Below are positions 34,328 to 44,600 of a stretch of 64,000 bases of DNA, piece after piece. How positions within the stretch are numbered: position 1 is the first letter of the stretch; every line of letters starts with the position of its first letter. Source of the stretch: Pseudozobellia thermophila (GTDB lineage Bacteria; Bacteroidota; Bacteroidia; Flavobacteriales; Flavobacteriaceae); contig NZ_FQYU01000001.1 of NCBI RefSeq assembly GCF_900141855.1, positions 717,402 through 781,401 of the forward strand, read 5' to 3'. Position numbers and translations under genes: made by a program. Below the pieces are notes generated by a model. It had not been told where the DNA came from and made no database searches. It saw only the letters and a list, made by a program, of their open reading frames with translations.

Positions 34328-36070
34328 GTTCAATTTAAGGTTCAACTCATCAAGTTGTTCTTGGTCTATCGGCGCCGGGGCATCGATCATTACGTCGCGG
34401 CCACTGTTGTTCTTCGGAAAAGCGATAAAGTCGCGAATGGTTTCCTGTCCGCCCAAGATGGCGACCAATCGGTCTAGCCCGAAGGCGATACCCCCGTGTG
34501 GCGGGGCGCCATATTGAAATGCATCCATAAGGAAGCCGAACTGCTCCCTGGCCTCTTCGGGGGTAAAGCCCAAGTGTTTGAACATGGTGGCCTGTACTTC
34601 CTTATCGTGGATACGGATCGAACCGCCCCCTATTTCGTTGCCGTTCAGCACCAGGTCATAGGCATTGGCCCTCACCGCCCCGGGATCGGTTTCCAAAAGT
34701 TCGAGCTGTCCGGGTTTTGGCGATGTAAAGGGGTGGTGCATGGCATGGTAGTTTCCGGTTTCCTCGTCGAGTTCCAACAAGGGGAAATCCACGACCCAAA
34801 GCGGGGCGAATTCGTCGGGCTTCCGCAGGCCCAGACGATTGGCCATTTCCATGCGAAGGGCACTCATCTGGGTTCTGGTCTTGTCCTTGTCACCCGAAAG
34901 CACACAAATCAGGTCGCCGGGCTTGGCACCCGTGGCCTCGGCCCATTTGGCGAGGTCTTCTTGGTCGTAGAACTTGTCGACCGAAGATTTATAGCTGCCA
35001 TCTTCATTGCATTTTACATAGACCATGCCCTTGGCTCCGACCTGGGGCCGCCTTACCCAGTCGATAAGGGCATCGATTTCCTTCCGCGAATAACCGGCCG
35101 CCCCGGGTACGGCAATCGCCACTACGAGTTCCGAAGAATTGAAAACCTGAAAATCTTTGTGCTGGGCAATGGCGTTAAGCTCGGCAAACTCCATTCCGAA
35201 ACGGATGTCCGGTTTGTCGTTGCCGTAGATACGCATGGCGTCATCGTATGTTATTCGGGGAAAAGCCGATATTTCAACTCCCTTGATTTCTTTGAGCAGG
35301 TGCTTCGTGAGTCCTTCAAAGACATCTAGAATGTCTTCTTGTTCCACAAAGGACATTTCGCAATCTATTTGGGTGAATTCGGGTTGGCGGTCGGCCCTTA
35401 GGTCTTCGTCGCGAAAGCATTTGACAATCTGAAAATACTTGTCCATTCCCCCTACCATCAAGAGTTGCTTGAAGGTCTGCGGTGATTGGGGCAGGGCGTA
35501 AAACTGGCCCTCGTTCATCCGGCTTGGAACCACAAAGTCGCGGGCCCCCTCGGGTGTCGATTTTATAAGGTAGGGGGTCTCTACCTCGATAAACCCGTTG
35601 TCCGACAGATATTTGCGGACTTCCATGGTTACCTTGCTCCTAAAGATAAGGTTGTTCTTTACCGGATTTCTGCGGATGTCGAGGTACCGGTACCTCATAC
35701 GAAGGTCTTCGCCCCCGTCGGTATCGTTTTCTATGGTAAAAGGAGGTGTTATGGATTCGTTGAGAACGGTAAGCTTTTCTACCAGAACTTCTATGCTCCC
35801 AGTGGGTATCTTGGGGTTTTTCGAGGTTCTTTCGATTACCTCGCCCTCTACTTGTACCACAAACTCACGGCCAAGGTGTCTAGCCTGTTCTAGAAGCTTT
35901 GAAGAGGTTCTGTCTTCGTCGAACACCAATTGGGTCAGGCCATATCTATCACGTAGGTCTACCCAAACGACAAAGCCTTTGTCCCTCGTTTTTTGTACCC
36001 ATCCCGCCAGGGTAACCTTAGTATTTATATCCGATTCGCGCAGTTCTCCGCAAGTATGACTTCTATACAT
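34316..36070 (-). CDS. aspS: Aspartyl-tRNA synthetase
   Basis: A 584-residue class IIb synthetase charging tRNA-Asp. An N-terminal OB fold ([25 protein letters not shown]) binds the anticodon. The catalytic domain has [23 protein letters not shown] (motif 2) and [14 protein letters not shown] (motif 3), with the bacterial GAD insertion between. Start at [10 protein letters not shown]. Residues upstream of it in frame lie in an AT-rich leader and are not conserved. A TACATTTG -7 element is at 36093-36100. Confidence 0.96.
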   Translation of the reverse strand: MYRSHTCGELRESDINTKVTLAGWVQKTRDKGFVVWVDLRDRYGLTQLVFDEDRTSSKLLEQARHLGREFVVQVEGEVIERTSKNPKIPTGSIEVLVEKLTVLNESITPPFTIENDTDGGEDLRMRYRYLDIRRNPVKNNLIFRSKVTMEVRKYLSDNGFIEVETPYLIKSTPEGARDFVVPSRMNEGQFYALPQSPQTFKQLLMVGGMDKYFQIVKCFRDEDLRADRQPEFTQIDCEMSFVEQEDILDVFEGLTKHLLKEIKGVEISAFPRITYDDAMRIYGNDKPDIRFGMEFAELNAIAQHKDFQVFNSSELVVAIAVPGAAGYSRKEIDALIDWVRRPQVGAKGMVYVKCNEDGSYKSSVDKFYDQEDLAKWAEATGAKPGDLICVLSGDKDKTRTQMSALRMEMANRLGLRKPDEFAPLWVVDFPLLELDEETGNYHAMHHPFTSPKPGQLELLETDPGAVRANAYDLVLNGNEIGGGSIRIHDKEVQATMFKHLGFTPEEAREQFGFLMDAFQYGAPPHGGIAFGLDRLVAILGGQETIRDFIAFPKNNSGRDVMIDAPAPIDQEQLDELNLKLNKPS

Positions 36071-36092
36071 CGTAATGTTAAATTTTAAAGAG

Positions 36093-36100
36093 CAAATGTA
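36093..36100 (-). promoter_or_regulatory. Candidate -7 element of aspS
   Basis: On the minus strand TACATTTG matches TAnnTTTG and lies 23 bases before the aspS ATG. Confidence 0.5.
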
Positions 36101-36254
36101 AGAAGATAACATGGTTTCATCTAACTATTCGCTGAAATCGACGGTTTTTAGACCGCCTTGAAAACATTTCTTAAAGACATTAAAATTTAACATAAAATTT
36201 AAGAATGTGATATTTATTGTATAAATTGCTTTTCAAATAGCTAATTCAACACTT

Positions 36255-39236
36255 ATGAAAATGAAACGTGCAATACTTAGGGGGACATATTTTTTTATGT
36301 TTCTTTTGGTTCCGATTGTGGCTGTTTCCCAAGAAACGGTCAGTGGAGTTATATCGGACAACAACGATCTGCCAGTGCCCGGTGCCAACGTGGTGATAAA
36401 GGGTACGACGAACGGAAGCACTTCCGATTTTGATGGTAACTACGAAATTGTGGTCAACGAATTTCCGGCGACTTTGGTCTTTTCCTCACTCGGCTACACG
36501 ACAAAAGAAGTTCAGGTAACCGGCGGGACGATCTTGAACGTAACCATGGAAGAATCGGTCACCGGCCTTGAGGAAGTAGTGGTCACGGGTTTGGCCACTA
36601 CCATAAAAAGAACCAATGCGGCGAACGCCGTTGCATCGATATCGGCCGAGGCACTTACAGGAACCACACCGCCCCCGACCTTGGACGGGGCCCTATACGG
36701 CAAATTTGCCGGGGCCATAGTCAATTCCAATTCAGGGGCACCGGGAGGAGGAATCTCCGTAAAGCTCCGGGGTGCCACATCGTTACAGGGAAATGTGCAA
36801 CCCTTATACATAATCGATGGGGTCTATGTCGACAATTCGGCAACGGCGGCAGGCTTGAACGTGGTTTCCGGCGCTGCGGGGCAGGGCAGTTCGTCCAATC
36901 AAGACAATCCTTCGAACCGTATCGCCGACCTTAATCCCGAGGATATTGCCAATATTGAGATCCTGAAAGGAGCTTCGGCTGCCGCAATCTACGGGTCCCG
37001 TGCCGCCGCGGGTGTGGTAATCATAACCACAAAGAGAGGTAAGGCGGGCAAAACCAAATTTAAGTTTTCGCAATCGACGGGTTGGTCGCAGGCCATTAAC
37101 CTCTTGGGGGTTAGGGATTACAACGAACAAAGGGTTCGCGATACCTTCGGCGATGCGGCCGCCGATGAATATAATGCCGCCTTGAGCTCGGGGAATCTGG
37201 TCGACTATGAAGATGAGATTTATGGCGAGAACGGTGTAATAAGCATTACCAATTTCAGTATGAGCGGTGGTGGCGACAAGACCAAGTTCTATGCCGGGGT
37301 AACCCATAACAATGAAGATGGCATCGTTAAGAATACCGGTTATGAAAAAACTTCGGTACGATTGAACCTAGACCACAGACCGGCCGATTTTGTTCGGTTC
37401 TCCTTAAGTTCGAACTACATCTATTCGTCTGCCGATCGGGGTTTCTTTAATAACGACAACACGGGTACCACTATCGGTATCGCCCTAACCGCTACCCGGC
37501 CTTGGGACAAATTGTATCCCAATGAAGACGGAATTTACCCTGACCATCCCAACAACACTTCGAACCCGTTGCAAACCCGCGATTTGATAACCAATAACGA
37601 GAAGATCAACAGGATCATCATGGGAGGGACAACCAATTTGGACATATACCGAAGCGACAGGTCGAACCTCGAACTTATATTAAGGGGCGGATTGGATTTT
37701 TACGGGCAGCAGACGCGGGCTATTTTTCCCAAACCACTCCAGTTTCAGAAAATAGCCAACGGAGGACTGAACGGTGTGTCGTCCCAAGGCGATATACAGA
37801 ACAAAAACTACAACCTCTCCGCATTTTTGGTACACGGGTATACCACCGAAAACAACCTGAACTTTAGGACCCAGGTGGGCATTACAAGGGAGTATTTTGA
37901 CCAAAACGTGGAACTGATTACCGCTACCGGGCTAGTGGCCTCTGAAACCAACGTAGACCAAGCGGCCAATACGGGGGTCAATCAGACCAGGCTCCTGCAA
38001 CAGGATTCCGGTTTTTTTGCTCAGGAAGAGCTGAATTACCAAGACAAAGTTATTGCTACCGTCGGCGTGAGGGGAGATAAAAGCTCCAACAACGGTGATG
38101 CCAACAAGCTTTCGTACTACCCCAAAGCCTCCTTGGCGTTGAGCCTCAACGAATTTGGTTTTTGGAAGCAAGATTCGGTATGGGACCAATTCAAGTTGAG
38201 AATTGCTTATGGCGAAGCCGGAAACTTCCCACCGTTTGGGGCCTTGTTTACCTCCTACAACGCGTTTTCCACTGATGGAACGCTGGGGATCAGTTTAATA
38301 GGTGTTCGGGGCGATGCCGATCTGGAATCCGAAAGGCAGAAGGAACTTGAATTCGGAACCGACCTTTCCTTTTTCGATAGAAGACTGAACCTTTCGGCAA
38401 CCTATTATATCAAGAACATAGACAACCTGATCCTGCAGGCGGCACTTGAACCCTCCACGGGCTTTACCCAGCAGTTCGTCAATGCCGGGGAGCTACAGAA
38501 CAAGGGAATTGAACTGTCGTTGGATGCCATACCCGTTCAAACCGAAAACCTCAGTTGGAACCTGGGCATCAATTTCTTCAAAAATACTTCCGAGATCACA
38601 AGGCTCGATATCCCGGCTTTTAATATCGGCGCCTTTGGTGCAACCTTGGGTACCTTTAGAATTGAGGAGGGTTCGAGTCCGACCCAAATCGTGGGGATCG
38701 GTCCAAATCCAGGGCCTAACGGATTTCAAACCTTCGGAAACTCCGAGGCCGACTTTCAAATGGGTTTCAATAGCAACTTAAAGTATAAAAACATCGATTT
38801 TTCAATGGTCTGGCAGTGGAAGCAGGGAGGTGACAATATCAACCTTACCACTTTGTTGTCCGATTTGAACGGTACTAGCCACGATTACGATACCATCGAC
38901 CTTGATCCCGATGGGGTATTGGGCAACGGTGACTACAGGGTGAGCCAGTTAGGACAATCGGCACGGGTCTTTGTGGAAGATGCCGGCTACGTAAGGTTAC
39001 GGGAATTAGGAGTGTACTATACCTTAACATCGGAAATGCTGTCAAATGTTATAGGTGGGGGAATCGACTCGATACGTCTAGGATTCTCCGGTACGAACCT
39101 CATCAATATTTTTGACTATAATAGCTATGATCCGGAGATATCGAATTTCGGGGGGAATACAATTTTTACCGGGGTCGAGGTAACCCCCTTTCCGTCCTCC
39201 AAGCGATTTTTGTTTAATGTAGCCGTTAATTTTTAA
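36255..39236 (+). CDS. SusC/RagA-type TonB-dependent outer-membrane receptor
   Basis: A 993-residue SusC-like receptor. A signal peptide ends near VAVSQ. A carboxypeptidase-regulatory-like domain follows at about residues 28-105 (VSGVISDNNDLPVPGANVVIKGTT), then the plug (about 110-230) with the family motif QPLYIIDGVYVDN and EILKGASAAAIYGSRAAAGVV, then a 22-strand barrel ending FNVAVNF. No N-terminal STN domain is present, so no direct anti-sigma signalling is expected. It pairs with the SusD gene 10 bases downstream. No glycoside hydrolase, peptidase or regulator adjoins, so the ligand is unknown. Confidence 0.93.
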   Translation: MKMKRAILRGTYFFMFLLVPIVAVSQETVSGVISDNNDLPVPGANVVIKGTTNGSTSDFDGNYEIVVNEFPATLVFSSLGYTTKEVQVTGGTILNVTMEESVTGLEEVVVTGLATTIKRTNAANAVASISAEALTGTTPPPTLDGALYGKFAGAIVNSNSGAPGGGISVKLRGATSLQGNVQPLYIIDGVYVDNSATAAGLNVVSGAAGQGSSSNQDNPSNRIADLNPEDIANIEILKGASAAAIYGSRAAAGVVIITTKRGKAGKTKFKFSQSTGWSQAINLLGVRDYNEQRVRDTFGDAAADEYNAALSSGNLVDYEDEIYGENGVISITNFSMSGGGDKTKFYAGVTHNNEDGIVKNTGYEKTSVRLNLDHRPADFVRFSLSSNYIYSSADRGFFNNDNTGTTIGIALTATRPWDKLYPNEDGIYPDHPNNTSNPLQTRDLITNNEKINRIIMGGTTNLDIYRSDRSNLELILRGGLDFYGQQTRAIFPKPLQFQKIANGGLNGVSSQGDIQNKNYNLSAFLVHGYTTENNLNFRTQVGITREYFDQNVELITATGLVASETNVDQAANTGVNQTRLLQQDSGFFAQEELNYQDKVIATVGVRGDKSSNNGDANKLSYYPKASLALSLNEFGFWKQDSVWDQFKLRIAYGEAGNFPPFGALFTSYNAFSTDGTLGISLIGVRGDADLESERQKELEFGTDLSFFDRRLNLSATYYIKNIDNLILQAALEPSTGFTQQFVNAGELQNKGIELSLDAIPVQTENLSWNLGINFFKNTSEITRLDIPAFNIGAFGATLGTFRIEEGSSPTQIVGIGPNPGPNGFQTFGNSEADFQMGFNSNLKYKNIDFSMVWQWKQGGDNINLTTLLSDLNGTSHDYDTIDLDPDGVLGNGDYRVSQLGQSARVFVEDAGYVRLRELGVYYTLTSEMLSNVIGGGIDSIRLGFSGTNLINIFDYNSYDPEISNFGGNTIFTGVEVTPFPSSKRFLFNVAVNF

Positions 39237-39246
39237 AATTCACACC

Positions 39247-40575
39247 ATGAAAGAATATATATATAAATTTTTGGTTTTTGCCTCGGTTGCCGCCGTAATG
39301 GTATCGTGTGAGGTACAAGAATTCTCAGACCTGAACAATGCCGAGGTCGATGCCTTTGAGGACAATCTCACCAGGGGCGATCTGCAAGACCTGGTCGGGG
39401 GGCTTTTTTACAGCTCTCGCGTGAATATCGGAACTTACTTGGACGATACCGGTGTCATCGGTAGGGAGTGGTTTCGTTTCTCCGGTTCGGATCCGCGTTT
39501 CACTACGGATCTGCTGGGCGGGGGCAGTGCTATCTTGGATAACAATACCTTCTATATCACCAATCCGTGGAGTGCACGTTACCGAACGGTAAAGAACGGC
39601 AATTTAATACTCGATTTTTTGGGTTCGCAAGACCTTTCGGCTCAGTTTACCGATCAGGAGGTGTCCGCCGCCAGGGGCTTGGCCAAGACCTTTATTGCCT
39701 ATGAATTATTGTTGAACCTTAATTTGACCGATGAAAATGGAATTCGCCTTGACGTCTCGGATGCCAACAATTTGGGGCCCTTCGTTTCCAAAACTGAGGC
39801 CTTGGCCGGTATCCGTTCTTTTCTCGAGGAGGGAGCGACCGACCTTGCCAATGGGGGGGAAGCCTTTTCCTTTATATTTCCATCGGGGTTCGCGGGCTTT
39901 GATACGCCTTCCACTTTTTTACAGGTGAACAATGCCATAGCCGCCCGGGTGGCGGCCTATCAAGGAGACAATGAGGCGGTACTGTCCTTTCTCGAGGATT
40001 CTTTCCTGAACTTGGACCCGCAAGATATGGATACGGGAGTCTATTACAACTTTAGTGAAGATCAGAATAGCCTCGTAAACCCCATGTTTATTTCGGCGAA
40101 CGGAACTACGGCGGCCCAGGCACGTATCGTGGAGCCTTCATTTATTTCCGATGCAATGGCCGGGGATGGCCGTCTTTCGAAAATCGTACAACTGGAAGCT
40201 CCCGTAACCTTGGACGATTTGGTGGGCGACCATATCGTGTTCAGGTATCAATCGAATTCGGACGTCATACCCATTATCAGAAACGAGGAGCTGATTTTAC
40301 TGTATGCCGAGGCCAATATTGCCGTTGATCCGACGGAAGCGGTGAATGCCCTGAACATTATCAGGGAAAGTGCCGGTTTGGGGGCCTATACCGGGGCAAC
40401 GGATGAAAATTCATTGACCGACGAAATGTTGATGCAAAGAAGGTATTCGCTCTTTGCCGAAGGCCATCGTTGGATCGATATGCGCAGGTTCGATAGGCTC
40501 GACGAACTACCACTGGCACGACCCGATGACGATGTCTTCGCGATGTTCCCGATTCCCTTGACAGAGAACCAATAA
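39247..40575 (+). CDS. SusD/RagB-type surface lipoprotein
   Basis: A 442-residue SusD-like lipoprotein (lipobox VMVSC, Cys21) that caps its SusC partner and binds the imported ligand. The N-terminal DLNNAEVDAFEDN, TPR-like helices, and the C-terminal RRYSLFAEGHRWIDMRRFDRLDE and FPIPLTENQ are typical of the family. It is shorter than the usual 480-550 residues. The pair has no enzyme neighbours, so small-molecule or peptide uptake is as possible as glycan uptake. Confidence 0.92.
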   Translation: MKEYIYKFLVFASVAAVMVSCEVQEFSDLNNAEVDAFEDNLTRGDLQDLVGGLFYSSRVNIGTYLDDTGVIGREWFRFSGSDPRFTTDLLGGGSAILDNNTFYITNPWSARYRTVKNGNLILDFLGSQDLSAQFTDQEVSAARGLAKTFIAYELLLNLNLTDENGIRLDVSDANNLGPFVSKTEALAGIRSFLEEGATDLANGGEAFSFIFPSGFAGFDTPSTFLQVNNAIAARVAAYQGDNEAVLSFLEDSFLNLDPQDMDTGVYYNFSEDQNSLVNPMFISANGTTAAQARIVEPSFISDAMAGDGRLSKIVQLEAPVTLDDLVGDHIVFRYQSNSDVIPIIRNEELILLYAEANIAVDPTEAVNALNIIRESAGLGAYTGATDENSLTDEMLMQRRYSLFAEGHRWIDMRRFDRLDELPLARPDDDVFAMFPIPLTENQ

Positions 40576-40667
40576 TTAAAAGGGCAGACCTCAAGCTGAC
40601 GGCCTCAATAGACCGGATAAGGGCGTTTTAGTTCTTAATTTTTTAATAAAGATAGCTTTCTGCATAT

Positions 40668-40675
40668 TAATTTTG
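40668..40675 (+). promoter_or_regulatory. Candidate -7 element of DUF4184 gene
   Basis: TAATTTTG matches TAnnTTTG. The expected transcription start (about 40682) falls in the left arm of the inverted repeat at 40677-40713. Confidence 0.5.
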
Positions 40676-40676
40676 G

Positions 40677-40713
40677 AATACCTAACGTTGTAGTCTTGAC
40701 AATGTTAGGTATT
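40677..40713. repeat. 14-bp inverted repeat between promoter and start codon
   Basis: AATACCTAACGTTG and CAATGTTAGGTATT pair with a single G-T mismatch around a 9-base loop, 18 bases before the ATG at 40732. It may be an operator at the transcription start or a 5' leader hairpin. There is no T run, so it is not a standard terminator for SusD. Confidence 0.6.
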
Positions 40714-40731
40714 CTTGATTAATTTAATGCT

Positions 40732-41508
40732 ATGCCCTTTACTGGATCACATCCCGCACTGATTATTCCGCTTCTGAAAAATCGTTATTTTTCGGCATCG
40801 GGACTCATTATGGGAAGTATGGTTCCTGATTTTGAGTTCATTCTTTTGATGAAGACCAGCGTAGTATATGGCCATGACATTTCATCCATGTTCTGGTTGA
40901 ACCTGCCCTTGTCCATTGGCCTCCTGTTCCTGTTTCACAATGTCGTAAGAAAGAGCATGATCTTGAATCTGCCGGGGTATTTTGAAAAACGCCTGAGGTC
41001 TTACCTGTACTTTAATTGGAACGGGTATTTTAGAAAAAATATCGTCAAGGTAATGCTCTCGATCCTGTTGGGCAACCTCGGCCACTTGTTCTGGGATGCC
41101 TTTACCCACCAACACGGTATTTTCGTTGAATGGATAGGCTTTCTCGCAACCCCGGTAATGGGCGTTCCCCTGTACCATGTCTTGCAGTATGGCTTTAGCC
41201 TTTTGGGCGCTTGGGCCCTATGGCTCTTCTTTCGAAAATTGCCCTTTAAAGACCTTTATCCCTCCGATAAAAGGAAGATGGCCTATTGGGCGATAGTGGG
41301 GGCCGTAGCCGTCGTTGTTTTGTTCTTTAGGTTTAGGGAAGTTCAGCGATTCTATTTCGAAGAATGGGTGGTGTGCTCCTTAAGCGCATTTATGATTGGC
41401 TTGGTGGCGGCCTCAGTTCTTGACAGGTTGAATGCATTTAACAAAGGTAGGGCGCGTCAGGTGAAGCCGGTAAACGTAGAAGTAGGGCACCACAGTGGCA
41501 AGCGGTAA
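40732..41508 (+). CDS. DUF4184-family membrane protein
   Basis: A 258-residue integral membrane protein of the DUF4184 family. The hallmark opening MPFTGSHPALIIPLL and GSMVPDFEFIL are present, as is LLGNLGHLFWDAFTHQHG with conserved His and Asp residues reminiscent of metal-dependent membrane hydrolases (related YdjM-type). About six helices are predicted. The function of the family is unknown. A hairpin lies directly upstream and a strong bidirectional terminator downstream. Confidence 0.87.
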   Translation: MPFTGSHPALIIPLLKNRYFSASGLIMGSMVPDFEFILLMKTSVVYGHDISSMFWLNLPLSIGLLFLFHNVVRKSMILNLPGYFEKRLRSYLYFNWNGYFRKNIVKVMLSILLGNLGHLFWDAFTHQHGIFVEWIGFLATPVMGVPLYHVLQYGFSLLGAWALWLFFRKLPFKDLYPSDKRKMAYWAIVGAVAVVVLFFRFREVQRFYFEEWVVCSLSAFMIGLVAASVLDRLNAFNKGRARQVKPVNVEVGHHSGKR

Positions 41509-41583
41509 AAAGCTCGGTAGTTGGCCCCCGCCTAAAAATTGGACGAACTTCGGTCAGCTTACCTTTAAGGTCTGGTCCAGAAG

Positions 41584-41619
41584 CGAAAAAGCCCCGAAGT
41601 TAACTTCGGGGCTTTTTCG
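41584..41619. terminator. Bidirectional terminator
   Basis: A perfect 18-bp palindrome: CGAAAAAGCCCCGAAGTT followed by its exact complement. A and T runs on both sides serve the converging DUF4184 and RND genes. Confidence 0.93.
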
Positions 41620-41635
41620 TGGATTTGCATCCCGT

Positions 41636-44600
41636 TTAAACGACAGCTTCCACGGGTTCTTCTTTAGGACCTTCTTTTTTGGTGCCCCTAAGGGCTATCT
41701 TGATCCGGTATACAATGTTGAAAAGTACGGGTACTATGATCAAGGTAAGGAACGTGGCCACCAATAGGCCAAAAATGACCGTCCACGCCAAGGGGCCCCA
41801 GAACACGACATTGTCTCCTCCCATATAAATATGGGGGTTGAATTCGGAAAAGAGCGAAAAGAAATCGATGTTCAGCCCAATGGCCAACGGAATCAGGCCT
41901 AAAACGGTGGTAATGGCGGTCAATATTACGGGTCGCAACCTCGCTTTGCCTCCCCTGACAATGGTATCGGTAACCTCATCGAGGCTGAGTAGGTCGCTGT
42001 CGTCCATACCGAGCTTCACCTTTTTACGGTCTACCAAGATCTGGGTATAGTCCAACAAGACCACCCCGTTGTTCACCACGATTCCGGCGAGGGAGATTAT
42101 GCCCATCATGGTCATCATGATAACAAAGGACCAACCTGTAATCATCAATCCACCAAAAACACCGATGAAACTCAAGAAAATGGCGATCATGATGATGAGT
42201 GGCTTGGATATGCCCCCGAACTGAAAGATCAATATCAACATGATTAGTCCCAAGCCCGAGAAAAACGCCCCGATCAAGAACATTTGCTGTTTGTTCTGTT
42301 CCTCCAATTGACCGGTATAGTCGATTTTAATGGATTGGGGCAGCCCGCTAAAGTTTTCCATTTCTTTCTGGATCTCGGAAACAATGGCCCCGGCATCGGT
42401 AAAGCCGGGCTTGAGTCCCGAATAGACGGTAACGACCCTTTTGCCGTCCCTGTGTTTTATGGCGCTGAAGGCCGAGGTGTTTTTCTCGATGGCCACGGCG
42501 GAAACGGGTATTTCCTTGATTTGTCCGGTGGCCGCATCCCTAAAGATGATGTTCTGGTTGAACAGCGCACTTTTGTTGTACCTCAGTTTTTCATTAAATC
42601 GGACGTTTATGTCGTAGTCGTCGCCATCCTCCTTGTACACCCCGGCTTTTTCACCGAACAAGGAGCGCCTTAATTGGCTCCCTACCTGGCCCACGGAGAC
42701 CCCGAGCTCGCCCGCCTTTTTCCTGTCGACGACGACCTCCATCGAAGGTTTGCCCTTGTTTACATCGATCTTCAACTCTTCGATGCCCGCAATGTTCTTG
42801 GTGTTGATAAAGTTCCTGATGTTTTCTGCGGTGTTGATCAGTTCGTCGTAATCGTTTCCTTCGAGTTCGATGTTGATGGGATAGCCCGCTGGCGGGCCGT
42901 TTACGTCTTTTTCGACCGAAATGGCCACCCCGGGGTAAATGCCCTCCAAGGCAGACTGAACCTCGGCACGGATGTCCTCGGTATTGATGCCTTCGCGGTA
43001 TTTGTATTCGCTAAAGTTGACGGTGAGTTTTCCCTTATGCGGCATTTCCGCCGATGAACCCCCGTCGGTCAAGGGGTTTCCTGCTCCTTCACCGACTACC
43101 GACACGGCCGAGGTGACCATAAAGTTTTTCCCGTTCTTCTTGTAGCTCGGGTCGTCCAAAACCTCGTAGACCCGGTTTTCTATTTCCTTGGTAATCTCGT
43201 TGGTTTTTTCAATAGAGGTTCCTTGCGGGTATTCGATATACACATAAATTTCGTTGGGCTTGTTGTCGGGGAAAAACTCAACCTTTGTGCGGCCGCTTCC
43301 AAGAGACCCGCCGAACAGCATAAATACCCCGATGAGCATTAAAAACGTAAGGCCAAAATACCAGTAGACATTGCTGCCCCTTAAGGCGTGCTTGAGCCTC
43401 TTTTCATACCAATTCTCAAAACGCGCCATGGTTTTTCGTTGGAAGGTTTGAGCCGCGCCCTTGATTACGTATTTGTAGACCCAGAACATAATGCCCGTTA
43501 AGATCAGTACGGATCCAAGACCTCGTAGGGCCCCGCCAAAGAGCAAGATTAAAATACCGAACCCGCCCAATATCAACGAGAGGCGAATCAGCTGCTTTTT
43601 GGTCAGCTCCTTTTCGTCGGTACTCATAAATTGCGAGACCAACATCGAGTTCATAAAGATGGCCACGAAAAGCGAGGAACCAAGAACTACCGAAAGGGTA
43701 ATGGGGAAATAGATCATAAACTGCCCGAAGATACCCGGCCATAGGCCAAGCGGGACGAATGCCGCTACGGTGGTGGCCGTAGAGATAATTATGGGAAAGG
43801 CGATTTCACCTATACCTTTTTTGGCAGCTTCGGCACGCGACATGCCCTCGTCCATTAACCTATAGACATTTTCTACGACCACGATACCATTGTCTACCAG
43901 CATCCCCAATCCCATGATCATTCCGAAAAGGATCATGGTATTCAAGGTGTAGCCCAACCACGATAGGATCACGAAAGACATGAACATCGACATGGGGATG
44001 GCGAATCCTACGAAAAGGGCATTTCTAAAGCCCAAAAAGAACATAAGTACGGTAACTACCAAGATAATCCCGAAGATGATGTTGTTGACCAAGTCGTCTA
44101 CTTGGTTCAAGGTTCGTGTCGACGAGTCGTTGGCTATCGAGATGTGCAGGTCCGGGGGAAAATAATTTTCCTGTTCTTTCTTGACTATTTCCTTGATCTG
44201 GTCGGCTGCCGATATGGCGTTCCTTCCGGCCCGTTTTTTTACGTCGAGCATCACCACGTTGTTGCCAAACTCACGGGCGTACGTGGTTTTGTCCTGCTCT
44301 TCGAAGCTTACGGTGGCAATATCTTTCAGGTATACCGCGCCTCCGTCCGATTTTACGACGAAGTTCTCAAGCTCCTTGGGCTCCTCGATTTCGCCCAGAA
44401 TGCGAATGGTTCTACGCTGGCCGCTTGTCTTCAGGTTGCCGGCGGACATGGTCATGTTGCCGTTGGAGATGGAGTTGATTACATCCTGAAAGCTGACCTT
44501 TGCCGCCATCATCTTATAAATGTCGACGGCTACTTCCACTTCTTTTTCCTGGGCACCGCGGATGTCGGCCTGTTTGATCTCGGGGAGGTCTTCTATTTCG

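Noticed and set aside
34496-35329. 277-codon antisense frame in aspS
   Set aside because: It is opposite the conserved catalytic domain and has no recognisable protein features.
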